From: Candidatus Kaiserbacteria bacterium RIFCSPHIGHO2_01_FULL_53_29
GTDB lineage: Bacteria > Patescibacteriota > Minisyncoccia > Phycocordibacterales > UBA2100
Length of the DNA stretch: 43,379 nucleotides
Assembly (NCBI GenBank): GCA_001781125.1
Contig: MFKT01000015.1
Coordinates: forward strand, 1 to 43,379
Direction of reading: 5' to 3'
Within the stretch, counting starts at the first letter, position 1. Every line of letters begins with the position of its first letter. The notes under the pieces are model-generated. The model was not told the DNA's origin and made no database searches. It saw nothing but the letters and a program-made list of their open reading frames with translations. Below are positions 26,029-34,146 of this stretch, piece by piece. Both the position numbers and the translations under genes were made by a program.

Positions 26029-26538
26029 ATGGATGCGCAATTCATGGACCCCACGATCGTGATGTTCGGCAAGCTTCTTCTTGCGATGTTTTTGGGTGGC
26101 GTCATCGGTACCGAGCGAGCGGTTCTGGCAAAACAATCCGCTGGCACGCGCACTTTTGGCCTCGTCTCTCTGGGCGCATGTCTTTTCGTCATCACGGGCA
26201 ATTATGTCGATACTGCTTACCTCGGAGTGCTTAATTTCGACCCTATGCGCGTCGCCGCGGGCATCATTATGGGCATCGGATTTCTCGGGGGCGGCATCAT
26301 CGTGTTCCGTGGGGACGCGGTGCATGGCGCGACAACCGCGGCAGGTCTCTGGATCGCCGCCGGTGTCGGTATCGCGTTAGGTTTCGGTATGTATGCCGTA
26401 GCTATTTTCGCGACTGTCCTCTCGCTTTTGATGTTCACCGGCATGTGGTACCTCGAAAATCGATTCAAGCACTGGTTCAGCGAACATGGCCCCGACGCGC
26501 GACCCGACGATGCTCAAAAGCCACATAGGGCGGAGTGA
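26029..26538 (+). CDS. MgtC/SapB family membrane protein
   Basis: GGVIGTERAVLAKQSAGTRTFGLVSLGACLF, GIGFLGGGIIVF, GATTAAGLWIAAGVGIALG. Confidence 0.9.
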   Translation: MDAQFMDPTIVMFGKLLLAMFLGGVIGTERAVLAKQSAGTRTFGLVSLGACLFVITGNYVDTAYLGVLNFDPMRVAAGIIMGIGFLGGGIIVFRGDAVHGATTAAGLWIAAGVGIALGFGMYAVAIFATVLSLLMFTGMWYLENRFKHWFSEHGPDARPDDAQKPHRAE

Positions 26539-26605
26539 TATACCCCATGAGATAAGAAACCGATTCTACAAGAAATACGTGAAAGTATTTATCTCACGGG
26601 GTATA
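26539..26605. repeat. Inverted repeat upstream of the PD-(D/E)XK gene
   Basis: TATACCCCATGAGATAA/TTATCTCACGGGGTATA (16/17). Confidence 0.8.
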
Positions 26606-26613
26606 CTCATGCG

Positions 26614-27429
26614 ATGCCGAAGGGGTACCAAAAAAGAACTCGAAATCTCTATGATCCGAATGCTTCGGAACCGTTCCGGGTGAGCCGCAGCAAGATAGAC
26701 CTCTTCCATGAGTGCGAGAGATGCTTCTACCTTGACGTGCGCCTTGGGATACCTCGTACGAGCTTTCCTGCATTCACGCTCAACAATGCCGTCGATGAGC
26801 TTATGAAGCGTGAATTCGATACGCACCGAGCAAAGAATGAGGCGCATCCTTTGATGAAGCACTACAAGATCGACGCGGTGCCATTGAAAGACCCGCGCCT
26901 GGAGGAATGGCGTGATGCTCTGCGCCGCGGCATCCAGTACCATCACAAACCGACGGGCATCATTTTCCGCGGTGGAGTAGACGACATCTGGGTCAACTCC
27001 CAAAACGAGCTGATCGTTGTCGACTACAAGGCGACCAGCAAGAAAGAAGAAGTGAACATCGATGGATACTGGCAACAAGGCTATAAACGCCAAGTCGAGA
27101 TCTATCAGTGGCTTTTGCGCGGCATCGGAGAAAAAGTTTCTAAGATTGCATATTTCGTCTACGTAAACGGCAAAAGCGACGCGAAAGCATTTGACGGCAG
27201 GCTCGAATTCGAGGTGAAAATAATCCCGCACGAAGGCGATACTTCCTGGATTGACCCACTGGTAGGAGAGCTCGCGGGATGCCTCAGAAGCGAGGAGGTC
27301 CCGAAGCCGAATCCGACATGCGAATATTGCGGCTACCGCGAAGCAGCCGGAAAGGAACTACAGGCTCGGATGGGAACCGCGAAGAAAGCATCGGCTGAAA
27401 AATCATCCACGAGTACTCTGGGCATATAA
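26614..27429 (+). CDS. PD-(D/E)XK (RecB/Cas4-like) nuclease-fold protein
   Basis: GGVDDIWVNSQNELIVVDYKATSKKEE, QVEIYQWLLR; Cys pairs CERC and CEYC. Confidence 0.75.
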   Translation: MPKGYQKRTRNLYDPNASEPFRVSRSKIDLFHECERCFYLDVRLGIPRTSFPAFTLNNAVDELMKREFDTHRAKNEAHPLMKHYKIDAVPLKDPRLEEWRDALRRGIQYHHKPTGIIFRGGVDDIWVNSQNELIVVDYKATSKKEEVNIDGYWQQGYKRQVEIYQWLLRGIGEKVSKIAYFVYVNGKSDAKAFDGRLEFEVKIIPHEGDTSWIDPLVGELAGCLRSEEVPKPNPTCEYCGYREAAGKELQARMGTAKKASAEKSSTSTLGI

Positions 27430-27467
27430 ACTATATTCTTATTCGCGCGAATAAGCACATAAGGACT

Positions 27468-27728
27468 ATGGAAAATAAAACATTTACCGATAAAGTCCGC
27501 GATATCGTGCGCAAGATTCCGAAGGGGAAGTCGATGACATACAAGCAGGTAGCGACCAAAGCCGGGAATCCCAAAGCCGCGCGCGGCGTCGGCGCCATCA
27601 TGCGTTCCAACTACAACCGCGACATCCCGTGCCATCGAGTCGTCCGTTCGGATGGCAGATTGGGCAGCTATAATCGAGGTGGGACCGAACGCAAACGAGA
27701 GCTCTTGACCAGAGAAGGCGCACTGTAA
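27468..27728 (+). CDS. MGMT-family (methylated-DNA-cysteine methyltransferase-like) protein
   Basis: 86 aa; IPKGKSMTYKQVA, MRSNYNRDIPCHRVVRSDGRLGSY (PCHRV active-site motif). Confidence 0.88.
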   Translation: MENKTFTDKVRDIVRKIPKGKSMTYKQVATKAGNPKAARGVGAIMRSNYNRDIPCHRVVRSDGRLGSYNRGGTERKRELLTREGAL

Positions 27729-27730
27729 AC

Positions 27731-29197
27731 TTAAGCGAAGAGAATGTTCTTGAACTGCCAAGGGTCTGATTTGTCGATGTCCTCCGGGAAAAGGGTTTCG
27801 CGGCCTAGAAGGGGGGTCCAGTCACTATATGCGCCGACCATGGCACCCATGTAGGGCTCGATGACTTCCATGACGCGTTCGAAATCCATTTCGTCGGCTT
27901 CGACGACTCCCTCGCGTGGGTGTTCGATCGCCCACACCATGCCGCCCAAGACACCGGCCGTCACTTGCAACCCCGTCGCGTTTTGGTAGGGAGCAAGTTT
28001 TCTCGTCTCTTCTATTGTGAGACGTGATCCGTACCAGTAGGCGCCTTTCTTGTGTCCCATCAGGAGGACCCCGAGTTCATCCATACCGCTTTTGATATCG
28101 TCCATAAGAATGTACTGTTCTTTTTGCAACTCCGAATTTCTGCCAAAACATTCTTCGATCGAAAGGATCGACGCGTCGCACGAACGATATGCGTAGTGGA
28201 CGGTCGGACGAAAGAGCACCTTGCTGTTTTTGTGGATACTAAAGTAATCGGCGAGAGAGACGGATTCATTGTGAGTCACGGCACGTCCGAGGAAAGAGCC
28301 GTGCTCGGGCGTCCACGTACGCACCAGTGTGCGGGCACCAGGCTGGTCGAGGTAGATCGCAGCCCCGCAGCCGTACTTGTGCCGGTGACCGTTCTTGGGA
28401 AAATACTTTTCGTGCGTGCCCCAGCCCATTTCGCACGGCTGGCAAATACCTTCCGAATGGAACCCGGAGACCGACCATGTGTTCTCGAAACGGCCGGTTT
28501 TTCTCGGCTTGTTCGAAACTTGCGAGTCATACTCCGCGATGTGAACGACCTTCACGCCGAGGCTTCGCATGAGAGTGGCCCATTCTATACGGGTTTTCGG
28601 CTTCTTCGTTTTGAAGCGGATATCGCGGGCGATATTGAGGAGCGCGCGCTTCACGAAATGCGAAACGATGCCCGGGTTGGCACCGTGCGTCGATACGGCT
28701 GTCGGGCCTTTCCCCAGTCTTTTCTTTGCCGCGAGCAGGGTTTCGCGCAGGCCATAATTTGAGCGCTCGGTAATGGAAAGATTCGGGTCGGTATATCCGC
28801 CAAGCCACGGTTCCACGACTGTATCGAGGTACAAAATATTGCGCTCGCGGCAATATTCTATGAGCGCCACCGAGGAGACATCGACGGAGAGGTTGAGAAG
28901 GAAGTCGCCCGGGCTTAAATAGGTGTCGAGTACTTGCTGGTAGTTGTCGGGTATGAGCGGTTTCAAGGCGAAAGGAATACCTTCTTCTCGTGCGATGTCG
29001 CGACCGAGGTTGTCTGCGACGATAATGCTTATGTTTTTCTTGTCTATGCCGATGTGGCGGAGTATGAGGGGCAGCACCCCTTGCCCGATTGAGCCAAAAC
29101 CCACGATCAGTAATTTTCCGGAAAACGTCACATGAATTTTGTGTACATCACGACGTGCGGTAGTTTTCCTTTTGCCACCGGACATTTTATTTTTCAT
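27731..29197 (-). CDS. Homospermidine synthase-like protein (saccharopine dehydrogenase fold)
   Basis: 488 aa; GKLLIVGFGSIGQGVLPLILRH, DFLLNLSVDVSS, HGANPGIVSHFVKRAL. Confidence 0.82.
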   Translation of the reverse strand: MKNKMSGGKRKTTARRDVHKIHVTFSGKLLIVGFGSIGQGVLPLILRHIGIDKKNISIIVADNLGRDIAREEGIPFALKPLIPDNYQQVLDTYLSPGDFLLNLSVDVSSVALIEYCRERNILYLDTVVEPWLGGYTDPNLSITERSNYGLRETLLAAKKRLGKGPTAVSTHGANPGIVSHFVKRALLNIARDIRFKTKKPKTRIEWATLMRSLGVKVVHIAEYDSQVSNKPRKTGRFENTWSVSGFHSEGICQPCEMGWGTHEKYFPKNGHRHKYGCGAAIYLDQPGARTLVRTWTPEHGSFLGRAVTHNESVSLADYFSIHKNSKVLFRPTVHYAYRSCDASILSIEECFGRNSELQKEQYILMDDIKSGMDELGVLLMGHKKGAYWYGSRLTIEETRKLAPYQNATGLQVTAGVLGGMVWAIEHPREGVVEADEMDFERVMEVIEPYMGAMVGAYSDWTPLLGRETLFPEDIDKSDPWQFKNILFA

Positions 29198-29300
29198 ATG
29201 AATGAAATAGTACTGGTAAGCAAGTAATTGTAAATGGTCTGCTTCTCTATCTGTGCAATAGACGAGTAGCCGGTAAGATCAAAACATGTACAATAAATGA

Positions 29301-30794
29301 GTGGCACGACAGATTAAAAACGGGCGAAGGATCGGGAATGAAGTGAACGGCAACGGAAACGGAATGCACGAGCCTTACACCAAGGCAAAATTTCCAGGAA
29401 AGCTTGTGATACTTGGCTGCGGCTCCATCGGACAAGGTATTCTTCCGATGCTCTTGCGGCACACCGATATTACATCGGGGCGAATGAGGATCATTACGGC
29501 GGATGAGTGGGGAAGATCTATTGCCGATCAATACGGGATAGAATTTATCATTAATCCGCTGACTCCCGCTAATTATGTGCAGGTGCTCAAACAGCATCTT
29601 TCCGCCGGCGATTTTTTGCTGAATCTTTCTGTTGATGTCTCATATGAAGATCTTCTCAAGTTATGCCAAAAAATCGGCGTGCTGTACCTCGACACTTCAG
29701 CCGAGTTTTGGCCCGGCTTTTCCGCCGATCATTCCCTGCCGGTGGAGCAGCGCACCAACTATGCGTATGATAACGACTTTCGAGCATTGCAAAAAAAATA
29801 TACGAACGGAACAACCGCGATCATAAACCACGGTGCGAATCCTGGACTGGTGTCCCATTTTATCAAAGCGGCGCTGCTCGATGTTGCACGCGACGTGAAC
29901 AGAAAAACCGCTCTGAAGGTCCCGTCCAACCGTGAGGGATGGGCTCGTCTTATGCGATCACTGAACATACGTGTCGTACAAATAGCAGAACGTGACACGC
30001 AGGTAACGCCGATATTCAAGCGATCAAATGAATTTGTGAACACATGGTCGATCGAAGGTTTCTTGAGTGAGGCCGTGCAGCCTGCAGAGTTCGGGTGGGG
30101 TGTGCACGAAAAAGAATTGCCCACCGATGGCCACCTTCATAGTAATGGCGCCAACAAAAGAATTATCTATCTCGATAGGCCCGGTGGACAAATGCAGGTA
30201 CGTTCGTGGACACCCCGAGAGGGGGCATTCCACGCCTTCCTCATTACGCATGAAGAAACGATGACTACGTCAAGCTATTATACGGTCGTGGAAAACGAGG
30301 AGGTCGTGTTCAGTCCCACGGTTATGTACGCATACCACCCCTGCGACGATGCGGTGCTTTCACTGCACGAGTACGCGTGGAACAACTGGCGGCAGCCACA
30401 GACAAGGCGCCTCATTATCGACGATATAGAGCGCGGTTCTGATGAGCTCGGAGTCCTCCTAATGGGACACAAAAAACGTTCATATTGGTACGGTTCGGAT
30501 CTCTCCATAGCTCAGGCGCGCGAACGTGCTCCGAATCAGAACGCTACCACCATGCAAGTCGCAGCGGGTGCCCTTGCCGGACTTATTTGGGCTCTTGAGA
30601 ATCCACGGCGCGGCATCTGCGAGCCGGAGGATCTTGACTACGAACGTGTTCTCGACATCGCGATGCCCTACCTCGGTACCGTGCACGGCAAATATACCAA
30701 TTGGACACCGCTTCATGACCGCAAGAATCCTTTGTTCCCTCAGGATGTCGACGCAGACGACTGCTGGCAGTTCAAGAATTTCCGCGTTACATGA
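29301..30794 (+). CDS. Second homospermidine synthase-like paralog (GTG start)
   Basis: 497 aa; GKLVILGCGSIGQGILPMLLRH, DFLLNLSVDVSY, HGANPGLVSHFIKAAL. Confidence 0.82.
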   Translation: MARQIKNGRRIGNEVNGNGNGMHEPYTKAKFPGKLVILGCGSIGQGILPMLLRHTDITSGRMRIITADEWGRSIADQYGIEFIINPLTPANYVQVLKQHLSAGDFLLNLSVDVSYEDLLKLCQKIGVLYLDTSAEFWPGFSADHSLPVEQRTNYAYDNDFRALQKKYTNGTTAIINHGANPGLVSHFIKAALLDVARDVNRKTALKVPSNREGWARLMRSLNIRVVQIAERDTQVTPIFKRSNEFVNTWSIEGFLSEAVQPAEFGWGVHEKELPTDGHLHSNGANKRIIYLDRPGGQMQVRSWTPREGAFHAFLITHEETMTTSSYYTVVENEEVVFSPTVMYAYHPCDDAVLSLHEYAWNNWRQPQTRRLIIDDIERGSDELGVLLMGHKKRSYWYGSDLSIAQARERAPNQNATTMQVAAGALAGLIWALENPRRGICEPEDLDYERVLDIAMPYLGTVHGKYTNWTPLHDRKNPLFPQDVDADDCWQFKNFRVT

Positions 30795-30798
30795 TGAG

Positions 30799-31317
30799 AT
30801 GTGCATGAAGTCCTTCGTATACAAAAACGTACGACGCAAGAAAGGATTGGCAGGGGACGGACTTTTTGCGATAAACGACATCCGCGCAGGGGAGCTCGTT
30901 GTTGATTTCTCGACAGGTCCGGGAACGTATCTCCCGACTCCAGAAGCAGATGTTTTGTACGAAGAGGGGAATGATTACATGCTCCAAGTGGATGACGATC
31001 TGTTTTTCGCAGCGGCAGACAAGCACGAGCTCGAAGATGCGGATTTTATCAATCATTCGTGTGAGCCAAATTGTGGCGTGCGGGGATCTCTGCAGATAGT
31101 AGCCATGTGTGATATCAAAACAGGAGAAGAAATAACTTTCGATTACGCCATGAGCGAATCGTCCGACTTTCAGATGCAGTGTCGGTGCGGAGCACGCACC
31201 TGTCGGAGCATAATTACAGGCAATGATTGGAAGAGCCCCATTTTGCAAAAGCGGTATTCCGGTTATTTTTCTGATTACTTACAGAAAAAAATGGTCAAAG
31301 ATCCACGGGCAAGTTAA
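30799..31317 (+). CDS. SET domain-containing protein (putative lysine methyltransferase)
   Basis: GDGLFAINDIRAGELVVDF, DFINHSCEPNCGVRG, GEEITFDYAMSE, post-SET-like CRCGARTCR. Confidence 0.88.
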   Translation: MCMKSFVYKNVRRKKGLAGDGLFAINDIRAGELVVDFSTGPGTYLPTPEADVLYEEGNDYMLQVDDDLFFAAADKHELEDADFINHSCEPNCGVRGSLQIVAMCDIKTGEEITFDYAMSESSDFQMQCRCGARTCRSIITGNDWKSPILQKRYSGYFSDYLQKKMVKDPRAS

Positions 31318-31326
31318 TGTAACAAC

Positions 31327-32016
31327 ATGGGTGAGAAGCATGGAGATGTGAAAATAGAAGCCTCGTGGAAAGAGGCGCTGAAAGATGAGTTTGGACAGGA
31401 GTATTTCAAGAAGCTCCGGGAGTTCGTCAAAGAAGAATACCAACACGCCATTGTGTACCCGCCACCGAAGAACATTTTCCGCGCATTCGAGCTATGTCCG
31501 TTCGATAAGGTGGAAGTCGTGATACTCGGGCAGGACCCGTACCACGGTCCCAAGCAGGCAAATGGCCTCTGCTTCGCGGTGAGCGAGGGCGTGCCGCTGC
31601 CGCCGTCGTTGCAGAACATCTTCAAAGAGCTTTCAGCAGATTGCTCTTTGCCCTTCGAAGCCTTGGCGAAGAAGGGTGGTAGTCTCGAACATTGGGCCAA
31701 GCAGGGAGTACTCCTCTTGAACGCGACACTTACCGTTCGCGCACGCACGGCTGGTTCGCATCAGGGAAAGGGATGGGAAGAGTTTACCGATGCCGTCATC
31801 CGCAAGCTATCGGAAGAGCGCGAAAATCTCGTCTTCATCCTCTGGGGCAACTACGCTAAAGCGAAGGGCGCCCACATCGACCGCACCAAGCACCTCGTGC
31901 TCGAATCCGCCCACCCCTCGCCCTTTTCAGCCACCCGCTTCTTCGGCTCCAAACCCTTCAGCAAAACCAACGCCTACCTCGAAGCCCACAACAAGAAACC
32001 CATTGATTGGTTGTAA
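31327..32016 (+). CDS. ung: Uracil-DNA glycosylase
   Basis: VVILGQDPYHGPKQANGLCFAV, WAKQGVLLLNATLTVR, LESAHPSPFSATRFFGSKPFSKTN. Confidence 0.96.
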   Translation: MGEKHGDVKIEASWKEALKDEFGQEYFKKLREFVKEEYQHAIVYPPPKNIFRAFELCPFDKVEVVILGQDPYHGPKQANGLCFAVSEGVPLPPSLQNIFKELSADCSLPFEALAKKGGSLEHWAKQGVLLLNATLTVRARTAGSHQGKGWEEFTDAVIRKLSEERENLVFILWGNYAKAKGAHIDRTKHLVLESAHPSPFSATRFFGSKPFSKTNAYLEAHNKKPIDWL

Positions 32017-32034
32017 CCAATCGAAAACTGTCTC

Positions 32035-32063
32035 TCAACCCAGCAGGTTAAACCTGCGGTTGA
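32035..32063. repeat. REP-like palindrome, left of RAYT
   Basis: TCAACCCAGCAGGTTAAACCTGCGGTTGA. Confidence 0.7.
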
Positions 32064-32070
32064 AATATGG

Positions 32071-32748
32071 CTAATATTCAGGAGAATATTCCTTATGATA
32101 TTCAGTGGCGTCTTGCAGCATCTGCATAAGTGAAGGTAGCCTGTCATAATAATCTCGAATGCCGGTTCCTGTGATTTTTGTCGTCAAACTCTCTCCGCCA
32201 ACGAACGATATCGCGCTGGAAAATTGGTATTCGGAAAGTTGTTTTTCCGCGGCAACGAGATCTCGAGCGCCCTCTCTCCATTTTGGCTGAAAGAGTTCTA
32301 TCGGGTTGAGCAAGACGTACGGGACTACGCACTTGAGGTACCTGTCGTCGTCGATGTGTTTGGCTTTATAGGTACCGGCGAAGAGCGCTCCCGTTCGAGC
32401 ACTGCGTGAATTGAAGTACATCGTGTACGCGGTGAATACCTTCTGCATGAACTTCGCTATCCCGCCGTCGACCAACTGCTTTACCACGAGGTGAACATGA
32501 CTTGGCATTAGGCAATAGACCGCCATATCGACGAGGGGATCGCCGCGGTCGTCCTTTTCGGCTAAGATGGATCGTAGGTCGAGGTTGAAGCGACTGGACA
32601 TCGCTTCCGATTTCCTTCCGTTGCTCGTGTAGAGTAAAGCGAGAAAGCGCTCGTAATCCCGCGTATGCCGAAAGACGACGCGCTTATCAACGCCTCTGTT
32701 GTAACAGTGGTACCACTCGTCGGTCACGCAGGGGGCACGTGTTGCCAT
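32071..32748 (-). mobile_element. REP-associated tyrosine transposase (RAYT; IS200-like Y1 family)
   Basis: WYHCYNRGVDKRVVF, AYCLMPSHVHLVVKQ (HxH), ARTGALFAGTYKAKHI, NPIE. Confidence 0.9.
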
Positions 32749-32769
32749 GTCTCCAATTATAGCGCTCTT

Positions 32770-32788
32770 TCAGCCGCAGGTTTAACCT
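32770..32788. repeat. REP-like half site, right of RAYT
   Basis: TCAGCCGCAGGTTTAACCT; inverted match (18/19) to the left copy. Confidence 0.6.
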
Positions 32789-32810
32789 ATTAACCTATGG
32801 AGTTCAGCCG

Positions 32811-34082
32811 CTAGACACGTAAGAGATTCAATAATTTGTCTTTGTGCAAATGCGGGCCGATGATGGCGAGGTTCAGTAGATCGGTGCGAAAGATGTCTTG
32901 GGCGACGCGTTGGATGTCGACGGCGGTGACTTTGTCGACCCCTTTGATTATCTCCTCGAGAGAGCGGATGCGGCCAAGGTTGATGAGGGAAGTGGCGGCG
33001 TTTTCGGCGATGTGGTCGCTCGTTTCGAGCGCGAGGGTCATCGTGCCTTTGATATACGACTTCGCTTTTTCAAGTTCGGCGGCCGCAACCTTTACCCGCT
33101 TTATTTTACGGAATTCTGCAAGAATGGTCTCTATGGTTTTTTCCAGCTTGCCATGTTCCACCCCCGCCTGCACCACAAAATATCCCGTGTCAGGGTATTT
33201 GTCCGCCGATGCATGTACGGAGTAGGCGAGTCCGCGCTTTTCACGCACTTCGAGGAAAAGCCGGCTGCTCATTCCACCACCGAGGATAGTTGCGAGTACC
33301 GCAAGGGCGAACTCGTCTTTGTGCAGGTATGGGTACGCTGGCACACCGAGCATGAGCTGTGTTTGGTCGGTCTTCTTTTCTTTTATCGAGATACGCGGCT
33401 CTTCTTGCGTCGAGGCAAACGGAATATATGTCGGTGCGACAGCCTTTTTTATATGCCCAAACTCGCGTTTGATTTTCGACAGGATTTTGGGAGTGGAGAA
33501 CGATCCGGCTACGCAAACGACCGTGTTGGCGGGGGTATAATTTCTTTTCAAGTACGTGGCAAACTCTTTGCGCGAAAAACTGCGGATGTTTTCCTTCGGG
33601 CCAAGGATGGTGCGACCAAGCGGGTGTTCGATGCCGAAGATGAGTGCATCAAACACGTTGTCTATCGTGCGCATCGGCATGTCTTCATACATGTCTATCT
33701 CCTGAATGATAGCTCCGCGCTCTTTGGTGATCTCTTTTGCGGGCAGCAGGGAATTGAGAAAGATATCGCTTATCACATCCAGTGCCGTGTCGAGATATCG
33801 AGAGCTGACTTTTGCATAGTAAGCAGTTCGCTCTTTTGACGTGAAAGCATTGTAGACGCTTCCTATCGAATCAAGCTCCTCGCTGATAGCTCGAGCACTT
33901 GGCCGCTTCTTCGTGCCTTTGAAAAACATATGTTCCAAAAAGTGCGCCAGCCCGTTCTCGTGGGTATTCTCATACCGCGAACCGGTGCCAGTCATCACCA
34001 CGACCGTCGCCGTTTCCGCGCCTGCCATCGGAGCAAGCACCACCCGCAGCCCGTTCTTTAATGTGTGGACGTTGTACTTCAT
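32811..34082 (-). CDS. M16 family zinc peptidase
   Basis: GLAHFLEHMFFKGTKKR (HxxEH), VRFEKRGLAYSVH-like VREKRGLAYSVHA; likely start MKYNVHTLKNG. Confidence 0.93.
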   Translation of the reverse strand: MKYNVHTLKNGLRVVLAPMAGAETATVVVMTGTGSRYENTHENGLAHFLEHMFFKGTKKRPSARAISEELDSIGSVYNAFTSKERTAYYAKVSSRYLDTALDVISDIFLNSLLPAKEITKERGAIIQEIDMYEDMPMRTIDNVFDALIFGIEHPLGRTILGPKENIRSFSRKEFATYLKRNYTPANTVVCVAGSFSTPKILSKIKREFGHIKKAVAPTYIPFASTQEEPRISIKEKKTDQTQLMLGVPAYPYLHKDEFALAVLATILGGGMSSRLFLEVREKRGLAYSVHASADKYPDTGYFVVQAGVEHGKLEKTIETILAEFRKIKRVKVAAAELEKAKSYIKGTMTLALETSDHIAENAATSLINLGRIRSLEEIIKGVDKVTAVDIQRVAQDIFRTDLLNLAIIGPHLHKDKLLNLLRV

Positions 34083-34146
34083 TTGCAAGAGCATAGTACC
34101 TTTCACTCTGTTGCACAAATGGCTCAAACACGTTACTTTTACTCAA

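Noticed and set aside
26614-27429. Cas4/CRISPR association of the PD-(D/E)XK nuclease
   Set aside because: No CRISPR array or other cas gene seen; repeats here are palindromic singles, not spaced direct repeats.
28052-28762. 236-aa plus-strand ORF
   Set aside because: Antisense to the homospermidine synthase-like gene.
32898-33839. 313-aa plus-strand ORF
   Set aside because: Antisense to the M16 peptidase; cysteine/aromatic-rich composition without domain motifs.
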